64,000 nt of DNA from Idiomarina fontislapidosi (lineage in GTDB: Bacteria; Pseudomonadota; Gammaproteobacteria; Enterobacterales; Alteromonadaceae): the NCBI RefSeq assembly GCF_003226255.1, contig NZ_QJST01000011.1, forward strand, positions 1-64,000, given 5' to 3'. Below, in pieces: positions 23,613 through 33,458 of the stretch. Position numbers and translations under genes: made by a program. The notes beneath the pieces are model-generated. The model saw nothing but the letters and a program-made list of their open reading frames with translations, did no database searches and was not told the DNA's origin. Position 1 is the stretch's first letter. The number at the start of each line of letters is the position of its first letter.

Positions 23613-23758
23613 ACTTGTCTATGGGTATCCTTAACCGGTGTGGGCATCAGCCCAAAAGAATGCAACAGCGCATCGGCTCTTGACTATTATCGTACGATCT
23701 TTGCCCGTTTGAAATGATTATTTATGTATTTTTTTGTGTTTCTACAAAGGGTTAACCA

Positions 23759-25210
23759 TTGAATATACATGCAACCTTGCGGCTGTTGGCGTGGCCATTT
23801 CTGTGGATAGGCACTATTCAGCTCGTTTTTGCAGTGCTATCGATGCTGGTGTTTAGGGATAAGACCTTTACTCAGTTTTTAGATGGCTCACTTATTTGCT
23901 TTTCCCTTTCGTTGTTGGTGTATTTGCGTTATCGCAAGGTCAGTATGGCGCGTTTGTACTACCGCGAAGCGCTCGCCTTTGCCACCATGACATGGTTTTT
24001 TATGGGCGTGCTCGGTGCCCTACCTATCATGTTCATCACAGGTGTCAGTTTCACCGATTCAGTGTTTGAATCAGTCAGCGCGATGACCACCACAGGTGCC
24101 ACGATCTTGACCGGGCTCGATCATATGCCCAAAAGCTTCCTACTGTATCGACAGTTTCTGCAATGGATGGGGGGCTTGGGTATCGTTATTTTCGTGGTCG
24201 CTATTTTGCCCATGCTCAACGTCGGTGGTATGCGCTTGCTTAAGGCGGAAACCCCCGGCCCCATTAAAGACGATAAGATTGCTCCTCGTGTCGCCAAAAC
24301 CAGTCGCTATTTATGGCTGGTTTATTTGTGTTTAACCCTCGCCTGTGCCTTGAGCTATTGGCTTGCCGGTATGAGTGCGTTTGATGCCATTGCTCATTCG
24401 TTTTCTACTGTATCTACGGGTGGCTTCTCGCCCTATGACGCCAGTATGGGTCATTTCAATAGTCATACGATTTTGGGCGTTGCCGATGTATTCATGGCGC
24501 TCGGTGCCATCAGTTTTGCGTTGCACCACAAAAACTTTACCGTACGCTCACTTAAAGGGTACTGGCAGGACGAGGAAACACGCTACTTTATCTTAGCGAT
24601 CCTCACAATTTCTGCCATTTTAACGGCGATGGCGGTGGTCAATCATACCCATCCTTCATTCTGGGTGTCGGTCTCGCAGGCGGTGTTTCACGTCATTTCG
24701 TTTATGACCAGTACCGGCTTTGGCGCCGATGATCTATCCGCGTGGCCTGCCGCTACCGCGGGCTTTTTGATTATTGCGAGTTATCTCGGTGGCTGTGCCG
24801 GCTCAACGGCAGGCGGTAATAAGTTTATCCGCAACATTATTACTTTCCGTGCGATAAAGCATCATATGTTGCAAGCAATCCACCCCAGTGCGGTCATTCA
24901 TGTTCGTTACCAACATAAGGTGGTGCGCACGCCTGTGCTCGCGGCGGTCACCAGCTTTATACTGCTGGTGGGTATTTGCAGTATGATGCTTACGGTTTTA
25001 CTGATGATGACGGGGTTAGACTTTTTCAGTGCGTTTAGCGCGGTATCGGCGTGTATTAACGTATTAGGTCCTGGGTTTGGCGAAGTATCGAGTAATTTTA
25101 TTCCTGTCACCGATAGCGGCACTTGGTTGCTGACCTTTGCCATGATCTTAGGTCGCCTAGAGTACTTTACCGTACTGACCTTATTGTTGCCCAAGTTCTG
25201 GCGCGATTAG
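23759..25210 (+). CDS. trkH: Trk-type potassium transporter membrane subunit
   Basis: 483 residues from a TTG start, with AAAGGG about 7 bases upstream. TrkH forms the K+ pathway from four membrane-pore-membrane repeats; the pore-loop glycines are visible in SAMTTTGATIL, STVSTGGFSPY, SFMTSTGFGADD and VLGPGFGEV. A conserved GGCAGSTAGGNKFIR loop precedes repeat four. It works with a TrkA regulatory subunit, which is not in this window. It is a single transcription unit ended by a strong terminator. Confidence 0.95.
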   Translation: MNIHATLRLLAWPFLWIGTIQLVFAVLSMLVFRDKTFTQFLDGSLICFSLSLLVYLRYRKVSMARLYYREALAFATMTWFFMGVLGALPIMFITGVSFTDSVFESVSAMTTTGATILTGLDHMPKSFLLYRQFLQWMGGLGIVIFVVAILPMLNVGGMRLLKAETPGPIKDDKIAPRVAKTSRYLWLVYLCLTLACALSYWLAGMSAFDAIAHSFSTVSTGGFSPYDASMGHFNSHTILGVADVFMALGAISFALHHKNFTVRSLKGYWQDEETRYFILAILTISAILTAMAVVNHTHPSFWVSVSQAVFHVISFMTSTGFGADDLSAWPAATAGFLIIASYLGGCAGSTAGGNKFIRNIITFRAIKHHMLQAIHPSAVIHVRYQHKVVRTPVLAAVTSFILLVGICSMMLTVLLMMTGLDFFSAFSAVSACINVLGPGFGEVSSNFIPVTDSGTWLLTFAMILGRLEYFTVLTLLLPKFWRD

Positions 25211-25220
25211 TTTTCCGCGT

Positions 25221-25258
25221 AAAACCACCGAATGGGAGTACCTATTCGGTGGTTTTTC
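25221..25258 (+). terminator. Terminator after trkH
   Basis: A perfect 13-bp stem (AAAACCACCGAAT / ATTCGGTGGTTTT) with a 10-nt loop and a following T, starting 11 bases after the trkH stop. Confidence 0.9.
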
Positions 25259-25271
25259 ATGCTAAACTTGC

Positions 25272-25287
25272 GCGCAAATTTTTTGCC
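25272..25287. promoter_or_regulatory. Weak PurR-like site before purM
   Basis: GCGCAAATTTTTTGCC resembles the PurR operator ACGCAAACGTTTGCGT in the left arm (CGCAAA), but its palindrome has an extra central base. It is 15 bases before the purM start, where a purine operator would be expected. Confidence 0.25.
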
Positions 25288-25302
25288 GCTTAGGAACTGC
25301 TC

Positions 25303-26358
25303 GTGAGTAACAATAAACCCTCGTTAAGCTACAAAGACGCAGGCGTTGATATCGACGCTGGCAACGCGCTTGTTGATCGTATTAAAGGTGTCACCAAACG
25401 GACCAGTCGCCCCGAAGTCATGGGCAATATCGGTGGTTTTGGTGCATTATGCGAGATTCCTGAAGGCTACAAAAAGCCGGTGCTGGTCTCGGGCACCGAT
25501 GGCGTAGGCACTAAGCTGCGTCTGGCGATTGATTTAAAACAACACCGTGGCGTGGGGATTGACCTGGTCGCGATGTGTGTCAACGACCTCATTGTACAGG
25601 GTGCTGAGCCGCTGTTCTTCCTCGACTATTATGCAACTGGCAAACTCGACGTTGATGTGGCTGCGGATGTGGTGACCGGTATTGGCGATGGCTGCGAGCA
25701 GTCAGGTTGTGCATTGATTGGCGGCGAAACGGCAGAAATGCCTGGCATGTATGAGCACGGTGATTTTGATTTAGCGGGTTTCTGTGTTGGTGTTGTCGAA
25801 AAGGATGACATCATCGATGGCACTAAAGTTGCCGAAGGTGACGCGCTGATTGCTCTGGCTTCAAGCGGCCCTCACTCCAATGGCTATTCGTTAATCCGCA
25901 AGATTATTGAAGTCAGCGAAGCGGATTTGGAGTCACACCTCGAGAATCGTACGCTCGCTGAACACTTACTTGAGCCGACACGCATTTACGTGAAGTCAGT
26001 GTTAGAACTGATTAAGCAAGTGCCTGTACACGCGTTGTCGCATATCACCGGGGGTGGTTTCTGGGAAAACATTCCACGCGTACTGCCAAAAGGCGCTAAA
26101 GCCGTTATCGACGGTAATAGCTGGGAATGGCCGGTGATCTTTGACTGGTTAAAAGAAAACGGCAATGTCAGCATGCGCGAAATGTACCGCACCTTTAACT
26201 GTGGTGTGGGCATGGTCATCGCAGTACCAAACGCTGAAGCAGAGCGAGCCGTTGAACTACTTAACCAGCAAGGCGAAGACGCTTGGGTCATTGGTCGTAT
26301 CGCTGACGCGGCTGAAAACGACGAGCAAGTTGAGATTTTAGCTGACGAAACCCGCTAG
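25303..26358 (+). CDS. purM: Phosphoribosylformylglycinamidine cyclo-ligase
   Basis: 351 residues from a GTG start with AGGAA upstream. PurM (AIR synthetase) closes the imidazole ring of purines using ATP. Recognisable are the N-terminal [13 protein letters not shown], the ATP-binding [34 protein letters not shown] split in two conserved blocks, [12 protein letters not shown], and [12 protein letters not shown]. Length and motifs are standard. purN follows 10 bases later, the normal purMN operon. Confidence 0.98.
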   Translation: MSNNKPSLSYKDAGVDIDAGNALVDRIKGVTKRTSRPEVMGNIGGFGALCEIPEGYKKPVLVSGTDGVGTKLRLAIDLKQHRGVGIDLVAMCVNDLIVQGAEPLFFLDYYATGKLDVDVAADVVTGIGDGCEQSGCALIGGETAEMPGMYEHGDFDLAGFCVGVVEKDDIIDGTKVAEGDALIALASSGPHSNGYSLIRKIIEVSEADLESHLENRTLAEHLLEPTRIYVKSVLELIKQVPVHALSHITGGGFWENIPRVLPKGAKAVIDGNSWEWPVIFDWLKENGNVSMREMYRTFNCGVGMVIAVPNAEAERAVELLNQQGEDAWVIGRIADAAENDEQVEILADETR

Positions 26359-26368
26359 TGGACGGCTC

Positions 26369-27010
26369 ATGAAACGTATTGTAGTGCTGATTTCGGGCAC
26401 CGGCTCGAACATGCAAGCGATTGTTGATGCTTGCGAAAAACAACAGATTAACGGCGAAGTTGTCGCCGTTATTGCTAACAAAGAGACCGCCAAAGGGCTT
26501 GGCAAAGCAGCGGATCGCGGCATTGCTACGCATGCTTTGTCGCACAAAGCGTTTGATAGCCGAGAAGCGTACGATGCTGAATTACAAGCACTGATTGATA
26601 CCTATCAGCCTGACTTAGTGATCTTAGCTGGCTTTATGCGCATTCTCACGGCTGACTTTACGCGCCACTTTGCCGGTCGCATGTTAAATATCCACCCGTC
26701 GTTATTACCTAAATATAAGGGTGTTAACACGCATCAACGTGCATTAGATGCAGGCGATAAAGAACACGGTGTTAGTGTTCACTTCGTGACCGAAGAGCTT
26801 GATGGCGGCCCTGTGGTGTTACAGGCGAAAGTCCCAGTATTTGAGGGTGACACGGGCGATGACTTGCAGGCGCGCGTGCACGAGCAGGAGCATCGTATTT
26901 ACCCGTTAGTGGTTAAATGGTTTTGTGATGACCGCCTTGCACTCGGTGCACAAGGCGTTGAGCTTGATAACCAGCCGCTCGGGCCGCAAGGCTACGCCAG
27001 CGAGGATTAA
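26369..27010 (+). CDS. purN: Phosphoribosylglycinamide formyltransferase
   Basis: 213 residues. PurN transfers a formyl group from 10-formyl-THF to GAR. The phosphate-binding SGTGSNMQAI near the N-terminus, the folate-site region LAGFMRIL, catalytic Asn/His in NIHPSLLPKYKG, and GVSVHFVTEELDGGPV are all present. It is the second gene of the purMN operon, and its stop overlaps by 4 bases that of the convergent DUF3108 gene. Confidence 0.97.
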   Translation: MKRIVVLISGTGSNMQAIVDACEKQQINGEVVAVIANKETAKGLGKAADRGIATHALSHKAFDSREAYDAELQALIDTYQPDLVILAGFMRILTADFTRHFAGRMLNIHPSLLPKYKGVNTHQRALDAGDKEHGVSVHFVTEELDGGPVVLQAKVPVFEGDTGDDLQARVHEQEHRIYPLVVKWFCDDRLALGAQGVELDNQPLGPQGYASED

Positions 27011-27741
27011 TCCTCGCTTGGCTTGGGGTAGGTCACCTCGGTCAATGACATAGTGGCTTGCTCGTCGCCCTCTTTAAACTGTTGTAGTTGCACCAGCAAG
27101 TAATCCATTTCGGGCGCGAACCAATAATAGGTTTCGCGCTTTTTATTATCCCGCACGCGTTCTACTTTAATCGTATCCAGTTTTCCATACGGCGTATTGA
27201 TACGTTCCTCGCCCAGTCGTTGAAAGCGGTATGTTTTGCTATTGCCCTCTTCATCCATCACCGCGTAGTTTAACGGGTCACGCTCAGCAGCCACATCGAG
27301 ACGTAACTTTTCGGCAACCGAACCTTCATCATATAACGCGCCCTGCCAAGCGATATCGATAGCCTCGCCAGATGCGACATTGACGGCTTGATGTGTATCG
27401 GCATCAAAGCGGGCATGAAACGCACGGTCTGATCCTGTGCCCTCGCGCTTATATTGGAAGTCGACTGGAATAAAACCTTGTTCATCACTCACCCAAAACA
27501 CCGATTCGGTGGTTCGCTCATCGGATAAAATGAACCAAGAAATATCCGTGTGGCCGTATAACTGCCATGCGCCCGCATCGGTTTGGCTCAGATAACGCTG
27601 CCCTGTTCCATAATCACTGCCGCCGCGGGTGATACTGTACTCTGCTTTATAAGGCACCAGCTCAACAGGCTCTGCCGAGACTGCCACACTGGTCAGCGCG
27701 GCCGCCGCCCATACCATTGAGGTGATTAAATTTTTCGCCAT
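27007..27741 (-). CDS. DUF3108 periplasmic protein
   Basis: 244 residues with a cleavable signal peptide (MAKNLITSMVWAAAALTSVAVSA). The mature part has the DUF3108 features: an early YKAEYSITRGG strand, WFILSDERTTESVFW, and near the end KVERVRDNKKRETYYWFAPEMDYLLVQLQQ in two conserved pieces. The family is frequently encoded beside purMN in Alteromonadales. A lipid- or envelope-related role has been guessed because of its beta-rich fold; no function is established. Confidence 0.85.
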   Translation of the reverse strand: MAKNLITSMVWAAAALTSVAVSAEPVELVPYKAEYSITRGGSDYGTGQRYLSQTDAGAWQLYGHTDISWFILSDERTTESVFWVSDEQGFIPVDFQYKREGTGSDRAFHARFDADTHQAVNVASGEAIDIAWQGALYDEGSVAEKLRLDVAAERDPLNYAVMDEEGNSKTYRFQRLGEERINTPYGKLDTIKVERVRDNKKRETYYWFAPEMDYLLVQLQQFKEGDEQATMSLTEVTYPKPSED

Positions 27742-27821
27742 CGGAGACTCCTTTTTGCGTTAACTCCGTATCTATATAACCGCCCTACTGGCAGCTTGCC
27801 TGTACACTCTATGACAAAAGA

Positions 27822-27839
27822 TTCAAACAGGTGTTCAAA
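27822..27839. promoter_or_regulatory. PsrA-like operator upstream of fadE
   Basis: TTCAAACAGGTGTTCAAA is a near-palindrome of the TTCAAACA/TGTTTGAA type bound by PsrA, the TetR-family fatty-acid regulator of many non-enteric Gammaproteobacteria. It ends 6 bases upstream of a candidate -35 box. Confidence 0.5.
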
Positions 27840-27845
27840 TTTTTC

Positions 27846-27874
27846 TTGAAAAACACAGCCGTCTGATCTAATTT
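27846..27874 (+). promoter_or_regulatory. Candidate fadE promoter
   Basis: TTGAAA (27846-27851) and TAATTT (27869-27874) are separated by 17 bases, placing a start site near 27881. The PsrA-like site lies just upstream and the FadR-like site overlaps the predicted start region. Confidence 0.5.
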
Positions 27875-27881
27875 GCACATA

Positions 27882-27900
27882 TTACTGGTCAGACCTCTAA
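27882..27900. promoter_or_regulatory. FadR-like operator downstream of the fadE promoter
   Basis: TTACTGGTCAGACCTCTAA has the perfect core GGTC-A-GACC and matches most of the FadR consensus (AACTGGTCnGACCwGTT). Its position around the predicted transcription start would suit repression relieved by acyl-CoA. Confidence 0.5.
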
Positions 27901-27915
27901 CTTGGAGTGATTTAT

Positions 27916-30378
27916 ATGAGTGTCGCACTTTGGATCATCGCAACCCTTCTGGTTGCCGGTGTATTAACTTACAAACGCGCCAGCCTGGTTGCTTTTAGCG
28001 CCGGCCTCGTCGCGATGTTTGCCGTTGGCAGCTTAGCTGGCATCGTTGGCCCTGTTCTATGGGTCATTCTTGCCGTTATTTTGGTGCCATTGAACATTAC
28101 TTCAATCCGCCAAAGCTTACTCACTAAGCCTATTCTAACGGCATTCCGCAAAGTAATGCCAGAAATGTCAGACACTGAGCGTGACGCGTTAGAAGCGGGT
28201 ACCGTTTGGTGGGAAGGCGAAGTCTTTGGTGGTGACCCAGACTGGAGTAAATTGCACAACATTCCTAAGTCTGAGCTGACTGCTGAAGAAAAAGCGTTCT
28301 TAGAAGGTCCTTGTGAAGAAGTTTGCAAGATGCTTGATGACTGGCAGGTCACGCATGAGCTGACTGACATGCCTGAGCATGTATGGCAATACCTCAAAGA
28401 CAACAAGTTCTTCGCGATGATCATCAAGAAGGAGTATGGCGGTCTTGAGTTTTCTGCGTATGCGCAGTCACGCGTTTTGCAGAAGCTTGCGGGTGTCAGT
28501 ACGGTATTGGCATCCACCGTAGGTGTACCTAACTCATTAGGTCCGGGCGAGTTGCTGCAGCACTATGGTACTAAAGAGCAACACGATCATTACTTGCCAC
28601 GCCTTGCAAAAGGTGACGAGATCCCATGCTTTGGCTTGACCAGTCCAGAGGCGGGTTCTGATGCTGGCGCGATTCCTGATTCGGGTGTGATTTGTAAAGG
28701 TGAGTGGAACGGCGAGGAGATCGTCGGTATCAAGCTTAACTTCAACAAACGCTACATCACCCTTGCCCCTGTTGCGACGGTCATTGGTCTTGCATTTAAA
28801 ATGTACGATCCAGACGGTTTACTGGGCGACAAGAAAGAACTAGGTATTACCTGTGCGTTGATTCCTCGTGATACCGACGGTGTTGAAATCGGTCGTCGTC
28901 ACTTCCCGCTTAACGTACCGTTCCAAAACGGTCCGATTCGCGGTAAAGATGTGTTCGTACCGCTTGATTACATCATCGGTGGCGCGAAAAACGCAGGTAA
29001 AGGCTGGCGTATGCTGGTTGAGTGTTTGTCCGTGGGACGTTGTATTACCCTACCTTCAAACAGTGCCGGTGGTATCAAACAAATGGCATTGGCAACCGGT
29101 GCATACTCTCGCATCCGTCGTCAGTTCAAATTACCTATCGGTAAAATGGAAGGTGTTGAAGAGCCGATGGCTCGTATTGGTGGTAACGCCTACTTAATGG
29201 ATTCGGTAACAACCTTAGCGACTGCGGGTATCGATTTAGGTGAGAAACCATCGGTTATCTCGGCTATCGCTAAATACCACATGACCGAGAAGTTGCGTGC
29301 CTGCATGGATGACGCGATGGATATCCACGGTGGTAAAGGTATCTGCTTAGGTCCAAACAACTATTTGGGTCGTGGTTACCAAGGCGTACCGGTGGCGATT
29401 ACCGTTGAGGGTGCAAACATTCTGACTCGTAGCATGATGATTTACGGTCAGGGCGCTATCCGTTGCCATCCTTATGTACTTGAGGAAATGAACGCTTCTG
29501 CTGAAAGCGGTCCAGATGCTTTGAACAAATTCGATAAAGCCTTGTTTGGCCATATCGGCTTTGCCGCCAGCAACTTTGTCCGTTCTTTCTTCTATGGCTT
29601 TGGCGGTCACCGTTTAAGTTCTGTACCGGCAACCGACTCGACCAAGCAGTACTACCAGCAAATGAACCGTTTCAGTGCTAACTTAGCCTTGTTATCGGAC
29701 GTTGCGATGGGTATGTACGGCGGTAACCTAAAACGTAAAGAGCGTATCTCTGCTCGTTTAGGTGACATGCTGAGCTACTTGTTCATTGGTTCGGCGGTAC
29801 TGAAGCGCTTCCATGATCAAGGTCGCTTAAAAGACGATTTACCGCTCATGCATTGGGCAATGCAAGATACCTTGTACAAGCTACAAGAAGCGCAAATCGA
29901 GTTGTTGCGTAACATGGGTGGCGTCGGTACAGCGATGCGTGTGGTAATGTTCCCATTCGGTCGCATTGCACACCGTCCAAGCGATAAGGCGGACCACAAA
30001 GTGGCGCGTATTTTGATGGAGCCGAACGAAGCACGCTCACGTTTAGGCGAAGGTCAGTTCTTGAGTGCCGAAGGTCACTTTGGCTTCTTAGAAGAAACCT
30101 TGGTCAACATGATTAAGTGTGAGCCGCTGCATGCGAAGATCTGTAAAGCCGCTGGCGAACGCTTCAGCTTTACTCAGCTCGACGCGTTGGCAGAGCGCGG
30201 TCTTGAACTGGGCGTTATCAACGAGGAAGAAGCGGAGTTGATGAAACGCACTGAAGAAGGTCGTTTACGCACCATCAACGTTGATGACTTCGACCCAGCC
30301 GATTTACTTGCAGGTCAGGCAGCGTTTGATTACGCGCTGAACAACCTGGCTGGTAAGAAGCAAGGTGAAGCCGCTTAA
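27916..30378 (+). CDS. fadE: Acyl-CoA dehydrogenase FadE
   Basis: About 820 residues; start 27916 is chosen because GGAG (27904-27907) is 8 bases upstream, and the GTG at 27907 overlaps that site. FadE catalyses the first step of fatty-acid beta-oxidation using FAD. Two N-terminal hydrophobic segments (about 1-60) anchor it at the membrane, as in E. coli FadE (814 residues). The dehydrogenase core has [13 protein letters not shown], the substrate loop [17 protein letters not shown] in two blocks, [17 protein letters not shown] and the C-terminal FadE-specific domain. Monocistronic with a strong terminator and fatty-acid-type operators upstream. Confidence 0.96.
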   Translation: MSVALWIIATLLVAGVLTYKRASLVAFSAGLVAMFAVGSLAGIVGPVLWVILAVILVPLNITSIRQSLLTKPILTAFRKVMPEMSDTERDALEAGTVWWEGEVFGGDPDWSKLHNIPKSELTAEEKAFLEGPCEEVCKMLDDWQVTHELTDMPEHVWQYLKDNKFFAMIIKKEYGGLEFSAYAQSRVLQKLAGVSTVLASTVGVPNSLGPGELLQHYGTKEQHDHYLPRLAKGDEIPCFGLTSPEAGSDAGAIPDSGVICKGEWNGEEIVGIKLNFNKRYITLAPVATVIGLAFKMYDPDGLLGDKKELGITCALIPRDTDGVEIGRRHFPLNVPFQNGPIRGKDVFVPLDYIIGGAKNAGKGWRMLVECLSVGRCITLPSNSAGGIKQMALATGAYSRIRRQFKLPIGKMEGVEEPMARIGGNAYLMDSVTTLATAGIDLGEKPSVISAIAKYHMTEKLRACMDDAMDIHGGKGICLGPNNYLGRGYQGVPVAITVEGANILTRSMMIYGQGAIRCHPYVLEEMNASAESGPDALNKFDKALFGHIGFAASNFVRSFFYGFGGHRLSSVPATDSTKQYYQQMNRFSANLALLSDVAMGMYGGNLKRKERISARLGDMLSYLFIGSAVLKRFHDQGRLKDDLPLMHWAMQDTLYKLQEAQIELLRNMGGVGTAMRVVMFPFGRIAHRPSDKADHKVARILMEPNEARSRLGEGQFLSAEGHFGFLEETLVNMIKCEPLHAKICKAAGERFSFTQLDALAERGLELGVINEEEAELMKRTEEGRLRTINVDDFDPADLLAGQAAFDYALNNLAGKKQGEAA

Positions 30379-30399
30379 TTCAGCCGCTTCGCTCTACAC

Positions 30400-30429
30400 A
30401 AAAAAGGCGCTCCTATGAGCGCCTTTTTT
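30400..30429. terminator. Bidirectional terminator between fadE and the Bcr-type exporter
   Basis: Stem AAAAAAGGCGCTC / GAGCGCCTTTTTT with a 4-nt loop; A- and T-runs on both sides serve both converging genes. Confidence 0.92.
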
Positions 30430-30451
30430 ATTGCCTGAATGTGCCAATACC

Positions 30452-31672
30452 TTACACCTCTGACTCGGGCTCTTCATAGCGCATGAGCCGGTATGTGATA
30501 ACCGCAATAATACCCGTCGTTCCAATTACCCATGCCATTGCATAATCGGTTAAGCCGCTGACAGAGTTAACGCCCATAGAAACTAAGCCAGCAATTAAAA
30601 ACTGTAAACTTCCAGTCACTGCCGAGGCGGACCCTGCGCGCTCTTGTTGGTTAGCCAGTGCACCTGCCATGGCATTCGGGAACACTAAGCCCAGCGTTGA
30701 TATGTAGGCGAATAATGGCACTAGAATGCCCCACACCGGCGCTTTTACATATGCGGCGACCGCCATGCCCGCAGAGACCACTGCAAGAATCGGTAACGAA
30801 ACATTGAGGATTTTTCGCGCTGAGTAGTATTTTAATAGCCAACCATTCAGTTGAGAAAAGCCGATAATTCCGATCGCATTCGCACCAAACAGCCAACTGT
30901 AAGCCGATGGCGTGAAGTCAAAGAGCTCGATAAACATCAACGGTGAACCTGTGATGTAAGCAAATAACCCTGCTTGCGCAATACCCCCCGTCAGTGAATA
31001 GCGCAGAAAGCTACGATCTTTCAGTACATCCCAATAAGTGCGTCCGCTATTGCGCATCCGCACATCGTAGCGACGCCCACGGGTTTCGGGCAACACCAAG
31101 TGAATCACAAAGGCACAGGCGACTCCGAGCACGCTCACAATCCAGAAAATCGCCCGCCAGCCAAACCACTCGGTTACGTAGTTACCAAATAAGGGTGCCA
31201 GGATAGGCGCTACACCCATCACTAAAATTAAAAATGAGAACACTCGCGCTGAAGCCTGAGGGGTGTAGAGGTCGCGCACCACCGCACGGGCAATCACAAT
31301 ACCGGCACAAGCGCCAATCGCTTGAAAGAAACGTAGCACGATTAACCATTCGATATCCGGAGCCCACGCACAGGCAATAGAGGTCACAACGTAGATGGCA
31401 AGCCCCACATACAGCGGCTTTTTGCGGCCGAATTTATCGGTCGCGGTACCGTATAAGAGTTGCCCTATGAATAATCCAAAAAAGAACGCGCTGAGCGAGA
31501 GCTCAACGCGATGGGTGTCGGTTTGGTAATCTGCCGCAATTGCCGTAAATGCTGGCAAATACATGTCGATGGAAAGCGGCGCGAAGGCTGTCAGCAACGC
31601 AAGAATAATAACAACGAAATCAAATCGTGCTGAATCAGATACGGTAAAGGAATCGCGCTGCGTTCCACTCAT
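30452..31672 (-). CDS. Bcr/CflA-family drug resistance transporter (MFS)
   Basis: 406 residues with about 12 hydrophobic segments. The N-terminal block LSIDMYLPAFTAIAADY and motif A GTATDKFGRKKPLYVGL between helices 2 and 3 are typical of the Bcr/CflA group of proton-driven exporters (bicyclomycin, chloramphenicol, sulfathiazole). A further RAVVRDLY loop in helix 4 region is conserved. The substrate cannot be told from sequence. The gene lies 10 bases downstream of the 5'-nucleotidase gene and is probably co-transcribed with it. Confidence 0.92.
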   Translation of the reverse strand: MSGTQRDSFTVSDSARFDFVVIILALLTAFAPLSIDMYLPAFTAIAADYQTDTHRVELSLSAFFFGLFIGQLLYGTATDKFGRKKPLYVGLAIYVVTSIACAWAPDIEWLIVLRFFQAIGACAGIVIARAVVRDLYTPQASARVFSFLILVMGVAPILAPLFGNYVTEWFGWRAIFWIVSVLGVACAFVIHLVLPETRGRRYDVRMRNSGRTYWDVLKDRSFLRYSLTGGIAQAGLFAYITGSPLMFIELFDFTPSAYSWLFGANAIGIIGFSQLNGWLLKYYSARKILNVSLPILAVVSAGMAVAAYVKAPVWGILVPLFAYISTLGLVFPNAMAGALANQQERAGSASAVTGSLQFLIAGLVSMGVNSVSGLTDYAMAWVIGTTGIIAVITYRLMRYEEPESEV

Positions 31673-31682
31673 GTGTTAACTC

Positions 31683-33458
31683 CTATTCTTTTGCGGGTAC
31701 AAACTCCTGCGTAGCAAACTGTGTTGGACGCTTGAGTTGATTAAATTGACGCACATAGTCTGCAAAGGCTTGTGCGTAGTCGATACCGGTATTATGGGCG
31801 CGACCACGGTCTGACAAAGTGAGGAAAGTTTTGTAACCACTTTGCCCGCCAGCAATGTAACTATTGGTCACCACGCGATAGGTATCCCGTGGTCGTACTG
31901 CTTTCCAGGTCTGCTGCTCGTCATCCCACACTTTGATATCCGAGATGCGATCACCAAATCCTTGCTGTAAATTAATTGAATACTGAATGTGTGCACCATA
32001 CGGATAGGCACCCATACTACCGGCATCCGCGACGGCGAAATTCAGTGCTTCTTCTAATACTTGCTTGAGCTCTGAGCCGCTGATCTCAATGCTCATGAGC
32101 GTGTTTCCGTACGGCAACAACTTGTATGCATCGCCCACAGTAAACGCGCCAGGCTCGATATCGCCTCGTGAACCGTCGCCATTTTGAATCGCAAAATCAG
32201 CTTCCGGCACCGCGGCTAGAAAGGATTCAGCGATTAAGCGCTGTAAACTTGAACTTTGCTGCTGTCCGCACTCGGCTCGACGAGGCGTGCCGATAGGCTG
32301 CGTACAAATGCGTTGCGGCACCTTTGCTAAGACTTCATTAGCAAACGCATCAATCTGCTGTTGATAGATATCTAACCACGCCTGTTGCTGTGTATCGGGC
32401 GCTATTCGTGTAAACACACCTGACTGGTCCAGTGCATCTAACACCGGCTGTACAGTTGTCACTGCGCCCGCTTTCGGCTGCACATCGGAGCCGATAAGGT
32501 AATGCGGACGTCCGCCGCAATCAGCGATACGGTCACCATCAAAGGTAACTTGCAACTCGCCGACCACTTGGCTGTATTTGTACGCATGCGCAATACACAC
32601 CGGATCGCCCTCTGCGTTTGTCACTTGCGTGGGATAAGCACCGGCCGCGTCGAGACCAAACTCGCTGAAATCCCCGAGTAAGGTGTGCGAGTCACCTCCA
32701 ATAATAACATCGACGCCCGGCAGTTTTGCCGCAAAGTCGATATCATTTTGGTATTGCACATGCGTTAATAGAATAATCTTCTCGATGCCCTGCGTCTGTA
32801 ATTCGGCCACCGCTTGCTTCGCCGCTTCTAATTCATCGGTCAAACGCGTGGTCTTATCCGGATTTGAAGTTTGCATCGTGCGCTTTGCAATCGTTAAGCC
32901 AACGATTCCTAGCTGTTCACCACCGCGTTGCACAACAGTGTACGGCTGAAACGAGTCCGTTTGAGTTTGTGGTGTTAACGGTGATACTCCCACCTCTGGC
33001 GCGATATTGGCAGATAATTTCGCGGTATCACAGCTCGCGGTGCCAAGTTGATCAAGGAAGGTATCTAATCCTGCATCGCCGGTGTCGAACTCATGGTTAC
33101 CAATGGTAAAGGCATCAAAGCAGGTATCGTTCATAAAACGCGCATCGGCGGCACTTCCCAAGCGTTTAAAGAACACGCTACCGGTCATCGCATCACCTGC
33201 ATGAAGCGTCAACACGTTATCGTTATTGACTCGGATCTGATCGATCATCGCCGTCATACGAGGAAAGCCACCGGCTTCAACTTGCCATGCTTGCCCTGCC
33301 CAATCAAAGCTCAACTCACTCGGCGCGAGATGCGAATGGTGGTCATTGATATGAGCAATGGTCAATTCAAAAGGTTGTGGCGCCGCGGGCTGCGGCGGCG
33401 TCGAAGCGCAGGCACTTAGCAATGCCAGTGCCAGCGACGAAATAACGACCTGTTTCAT
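31683..33458 (-). CDS. Periplasmic/outer-membrane 5'-nucleotidase lipoprotein (UshA/NadN family)
   Basis: 591 residues; signal MKQVVISSLALALLSAC with lipobox LSAC. The N-terminal metallophosphatase domain has TIAHINDHHSHL, GNHEFDTG and GGDSHTLLG for the two-metal centre; the C-terminal nucleotidase domain (from about 350) has QNGDGSRGDIEPGAFTV and LLPYGNTL for base binding. The sequence IAHINDHHSHL is closest in feel to NadN-type NAD nucleotidases. It would hydrolyse extracellular nucleotides or NAD for salvage. It overlaps the 3' end of the oxygenase gene by 4 bases, so the three minus-strand genes form one operon. Confidence 0.9.
   Translation of the reverse strand: MKQVVISSLALALLSACASTPPQPAAPQPFELTIAHINDHHSHLAPSELSFDWAGQAWQVEAGGFPRMTAMIDQIRVNNDNVLTLHAGDAMTGSVFFKRLGSAADARFMNDTCFDAFTIGNHEFDTGDAGLDTFLDQLGTASCDTAKLSANIAPEVGVSPLTPQTQTDSFQPYTVVQRGGEQLGIVGLTIAKRTMQTSNPDKTTRLTDELEAAKQAVAELQTQGIEKIILLTHVQYQNDIDFAAKLPGVDVIIGGDSHTLLGDFSEFGLDAAGAYPTQVTNAEGDPVCIAHAYKYSQVVGELQVTFDGDRIADCGGRPHYLIGSDVQPKAGAVTTVQPVLDALDQSGVFTRIAPDTQQQAWLDIYQQQIDAFANEVLAKVPQRICTQPIGTPRRAECGQQQSSSLQRLIAESFLAAVPEADFAIQNGDGSRGDIEPGAFTVGDAYKLLPYGNTLMSIEISGSELKQVLEEALNFAVADAGSMGAYPYGAHIQYSINLQQGFGDRISDIKVWDDEQQTWKAVRPRDTYRVVTNSYIAGGQSGYKTFLTLSDRGRAHNTGIDYAQAFADYVRQFNQLKRPTQFATQEFVPAKE

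Noticed and set aside
25272-25287. PurR operator as a firm call
   Set aside because: The palindrome has an odd central base and several mismatches, so it is kept only as a weak candidate.
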